NCBI GenBank assembly: GCA_028822125.1
Contig: JAPKEK010000003.1
Location: forward strand, 1-18,476
DNA from: Pseudomonadales bacterium
GTDB taxonomy: Bacteria > Pseudomonadota > Gammaproteobacteria > Pseudomonadales > Azotimanducaceae
DNA length: 18,476 bases
Direction of reading: 5' to 3'
A model generated the notes under the pieces. That model was not told the origin of the DNA. It did not search any database and saw nothing but the letters and a program-made list of their open reading frames with translations. Positions 15,999 through 18,476 of the stretch are shown in pieces (position 1 is the first letter of the stretch; each line of letters begins with the position of its first letter). The position numbers were made by a program, and so were the translations under genes.

Positions 15999-18035
15999 AT
16001 GAAACTAGCTTCAATCTTTACCCTATTTATACTTTACCTTAGCTGCTCCAATCATGTATTTGCGAATCAACTGGAAGAAATTGTGGTTACGGCAGAACGA
16101 GCCGAACAGACTTTATCTAAACTCAGCACCAATATATCGATTATCGACGGAGAGAATCTTGTCCGGACAGACCACACCCACTTAAACGAGGTGCTATTCA
16201 GGGTTTCTGGAGCCTGGATCAGCCGCGGCAATGGCCAGGAGCATCTGACCTCAATCCGTTCACCAGTGCTAACCGGCGCAGGGGGTTGTGGTGCCTTCCT
16301 GATGTCTCAGGACTCCATCCCACTTCGAGCCACGGGCTTTTGCAATGTCAACGAACTGTTTGAATCGCACAGCGAGATTGCCGAACGTATTGAGGTAATT
16401 AAAGGCCCGGGAACAGCCCTGCACGGTTCTAATGCCATGCATGGCCTGATCAATATTATCACACCGTCGATGACGGTTTCTGGCTCCAGCAGTCAATTCG
16501 AAACCGGCGTGCATGGTTACAGTCGCGTAAAACATCAGCAGCAGAACAGAAACTGGCGCGTCGATGCCAGTGCAACTCGAGATGGCGGTTATAAAGACCA
16601 TTCCGGTTTTGGTCAGCAGAAACTAACCGCCAAGATAAGCAACTCTGTTTCTGACTTTGAGGTGCTGACCAGTATCTCACTGAGTAACCTGAACCAGGAA
16701 ACCGCGGGTTTCATCAAGGGCGATGATGCTTATGCCAATGAAGCCGTAAAAAAATCCAACCCAAATCCGGAAGCTTTCCGAGATGCTCGATCCGCCCGCC
16801 TATACAGTCGTTGGAGCAAAATCGGCGACGCCGGTACAAGCCTGTCGGTTACGCCCTATCTGCGATGGACCGACATGACATTTCTACAGCACTATCTACC
16901 GGGTCAGCCCATGGAAGAAAATGGCCATAGCAGTATCGGCCTGCAAGCCGCCTGGGAACCCAGCCTAAATTGGTTGCTGGGCATCGATTTTGAAAGAACC
17001 GACGGTTTCCTCAAGCAAACCCAGGCCGAGGCCACACAGTCCGGCAGTGCCTTCCTGGTCGCCACTATCCCGGCAGGCAAACACTATGATTACGAGGTGA
17101 CTGCTACGGTCGCAGCCGTTTTTGGCCAGTATCGCTGGGATCTGTCCAATCGATCCTCCTTTATTGTCGGTGCGCGAGCCGAAACCGTCAGCTACGACTA
17201 CGAAAACCAGATGATCTCTGGTCGAACCGTCGACGATGGCACCCCCTGCGGCTTTGGTGGCTGTCGCTTTAACCGTCCTGAGAGTCGCAGCGATTCCTTT
17301 TCCAATGTATCCCCCAAACTGGGCTTCACTCACCAAGTCACCGATGACCACCAACTCTATACCCAGATAGGCAGGGGTTTCAGGGCACCCCAAGCCACCG
17401 AACTGTATCGACTGCAGAATTCGCAAAGCGTATCCTCCATCGATGCCGAGGAAATTGACAGTATTGAAATAGGCCTACGCGGCGGACCCGAAACAATCAG
17501 TTACGATCTCTCCTGGTATCGCCTGAACAAGGACAATTTCATTTTCCAGGATACTAACCGAGCCAATGTTGATAACGGCCAGACTGCGCATACCGGTATT
17601 GATTTTCGCCTGCATTGGCAAATCAATGACCAGGCCAGCCTGGCGGCCGCCTGGACTCATGCAAAGCATACCTATGAAAACAACCCTGCACTATCGAGCG
17701 CTAACTTAGCAGGCAATGATATCGACACTGCGCCACGAAATATGGGGTCCCTGCAATTTAACTGGCTACCCACGGACCACTTATCCGGCGAACTGGAATG
17801 GCTGTATCTAAGCCGCTACTATACCAATCCGGAAAACACGGTGACGTATCCCGGCCATAATCTGGTTAACCTGCGCCTGGAGTATGAATTCAGCAGCAAA
17901 TTACTAGCCTTTTTACGGGTAACCAATCTTAGGGACACAGATTATGCGGAAAGAGCCGATTTTGCTTTCGGCAGTGAACGCTATTTTGTAGGCGAACCAC
18001 TGGGAGCCTATTTCGGTATCCGGCTCACTAGATAA
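15999..18035 (+). CDS. TonB-dependent outer-membrane receptor
   Basis: A 678-aa precursor. The signal peptide is residues 1-22 (cleavage after VFA), followed by the TonB box EEIVVTAERAE (26-36). The plug domain shows LNEVLFRVSGAWIS, ERIEVIKGPGTALHGSNAMHGLINIITP (about 130-156); the rest is a beta barrel ending in YFGIRLTR. Cys97 and Cys115 flank a plug loop and Cys residues in a CGFGGC segment occur in a barrel loop, so disulfides are likely. The protein imports a scarce ligand across the outer membrane using TonB-ExbBD energy; the ligand (siderophore, cobalamin, carbohydrate or aromatic) is not evident. The start ATG at 15999 gives a well-formed signal peptide. No TonB, ABC or siderophore genes are adjacent. 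Confidence 0.93.
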   Translation: MKLASIFTLFILYLSCSNHVFANQLEEIVVTAERAEQTLSKLSTNISIIDGENLVRTDHTHLNEVLFRVSGAWISRGNGQEHLTSIRSPVLTGAGGCGAFLMSQDSIPLRATGFCNVNELFESHSEIAERIEVIKGPGTALHGSNAMHGLINIITPSMTVSGSSSQFETGVHGYSRVKHQQQNRNWRVDASATRDGGYKDHSGFGQQKLTAKISNSVSDFEVLTSISLSNLNQETAGFIKGDDAYANEAVKKSNPNPEAFRDARSARLYSRWSKIGDAGTSLSVTPYLRWTDMTFLQHYLPGQPMEENGHSSIGLQAAWEPSLNWLLGIDFERTDGFLKQTQAEATQSGSAFLVATIPAGKHYDYEVTATVAAVFGQYRWDLSNRSSFIVGARAETVSYDYENQMISGRTVDDGTPCGFGGCRFNRPESRSDSFSNVSPKLGFTHQVTDDHQLYTQIGRGFRAPQATELYRLQNSQSVSSIDAEEIDSIEIGLRGGPETISYDLSWYRLNKDNFIFQDTNRANVDNGQTAHTGIDFRLHWQINDQASLAAAWTHAKHTYENNPALSSANLAGNDIDTAPRNMGSLQFNWLPTDHLSGELEWLYLSRYYTNPENTVTYPGHNLVNLRLEYEFSSKLLAFLRVTNLRDTDYAERADFAFGSERYFVGEPLGAYFGIRLTR

Positions 18036-18105
18036 CCAATATCTCAATAATAACCCCTCACGGCTGAGGAGATTAGAGCGTCGAGGCAAATAAACAGGAG
18101 TTCAA

Positions 18106-18476
18106 ATGAAAGCACGTGCCGCTGTGGCGTGGCAGCCAAACAAACCACTCACAATTGAAGAGATTGAGGTCAGCGGCCCGAAGGCCGGCGAAGTACTGGT
18201 GCAGATGGTTGCAACCGGCGTCTGTCACACCGATGCCTTTACCCTGTCCGGTGCTGATCCGGAAGGTTTGTTTCCTACTGTACTGGGCCACGAGGGCGGC
18301 GGTATTGTTGTTGAAATCGGCAAAGGTGTCACTTCCGTGAAGCCAGGTGATCATGTGATACCCCTTTACACAGCCGAATGTGGTCAGTGTAAATTCTGTA
18401 CCTCTGGTAAAACCAATCTATGTTCTTCGGTGAGAACCACCCAGGGCCAGGGCGTCATGCCAGATGGAACCAGCCG
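18106..18476 (+). CDS. frmA: S-(hydroxymethyl)glutathione dehydrogenase / class III alcohol dehydrogenase (3' end outside window)
   Basis: The first 123 codons of a zinc-dependent medium-chain dehydrogenase; the gene continues past the right edge. Visible catalytic-zinc ligands are Cys40 (GVCHTD) and His62 (LGHEGGG). The structural-zinc cluster is Cys92, Cys95, Cys98 and Cys106 within YTAECGQCKFCTSGKTNLC. The order and the YTAEC context are typical of class III enzymes, which oxidise the glutathione adduct of formaldehyde to S-formylglutathione and can also act on long-chain alcohols or S-nitrosoglutathione. The start ATG at 18106 has AGGAG five bases upstream. A following S-formylglutathione hydrolase gene would be expected outside the window. 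Confidence 0.93.
   Translation, partial: MKARAAVAWQPNKPLTIEEIEVSGPKAGEVLVQMVATGVCHTDAFTLSGADPEGLFPTVLGHEGGGIVVEIGKGVTSVKPGDHVIPLYTAECGQCKFCTSGKTNLCSSVRTTQGQGVMPDGTS

Noticed and set aside
18056..18069. CCTCA-CGGC-TGAGG hairpin between the receptor and frmA
   Set aside because: The stem is five base pairs with no T-run after it; too weak to call as a terminator.

Overview
The window looks like a chromosomal stretch of a free-living, probably marine, aerobic gammaproteobacterium. The evidence is roughly even GC, a small proteobacterial SRP RNA without an Alu domain, a long-type QueF, a class III alcohol dehydrogenase, a TonB-dependent receptor, and a catabolic repertoire of acyl-CoA dehydrogenases, a crotonase and a feruloyl-CoA-synthase-like ligase. 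The taxonomic call is inference. I see no rRNA, tRNA, CRISPR array, insertion sequence or prophage.

Layout. Bases 1-747 hold the 3' part of a GlcD/D-2-hydroxyglutarate-type FAD oxidoreductase. Bases 776-1465 (minus) encode an unrecognised 229-aa Cys-containing protein with a TTG start. Bases 1704-3158 encode a GPH-type cation symporter. Bases 3256-5073 (minus) encode a feruloyl-CoA-synthase-like acyl/aryl-CoA ligase. A four-unit 17-bp tandem repeat lies at 5197-5264. Bases 5353-7467 (minus) encode an exported octaheme cytochrome c fused to a HEAT/TPR tail. Then come a VOC protein (7672-8439), a CrtC/AttH-like protein of unknown function (8560-9516, minus), a two-subunit acyl-CoA dehydrogenase (9645-12041) and a crotonase that lacks both hydratase glutamates (12087-12896, minus). 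A 72-aa ORF (12983-13201) runs tail-on into the 4.5S SRP RNA gene ffs (13193-13292, minus). After that come a YdjA-like nitroreductase (minus), a hexapeptide acyltransferase, queF (minus), a TonB-dependent receptor and the start of frmA/adhC at the right edge.

How the genes may work together. From about 1.7 to 12.9 kb there is a plausible catabolic neighbourhood: uptake by the symporter, CoA activation by the ligase, alpha,beta-desaturation by the ACAD pair, and double-bond isomerisation or another crotonase reaction. The VOC and CrtC/AttH-like proteins could act on unknown intermediates. Transcription direction changes at 12 of 16 gene junctions, so apart from the ACAD pair these are mostly single-gene units. 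Their joint role is an inference from proximity. The right third (ffs, nitroreductase, queF, frmA) is housekeeping or detoxification and is probably unrelated.

The most notable sequence-level observations are: the ffs gene with its own promoter and terminator, overlapping a convergent ORF; the octaheme-HEAT-TPR fusion; the ACAD pair in which only one subunit keeps a candidate catalytic base; the crotonase with Ser and Lys in place of the hydratase glutamates; and the 17-bp tandem repeat upstream of the CoA ligase.
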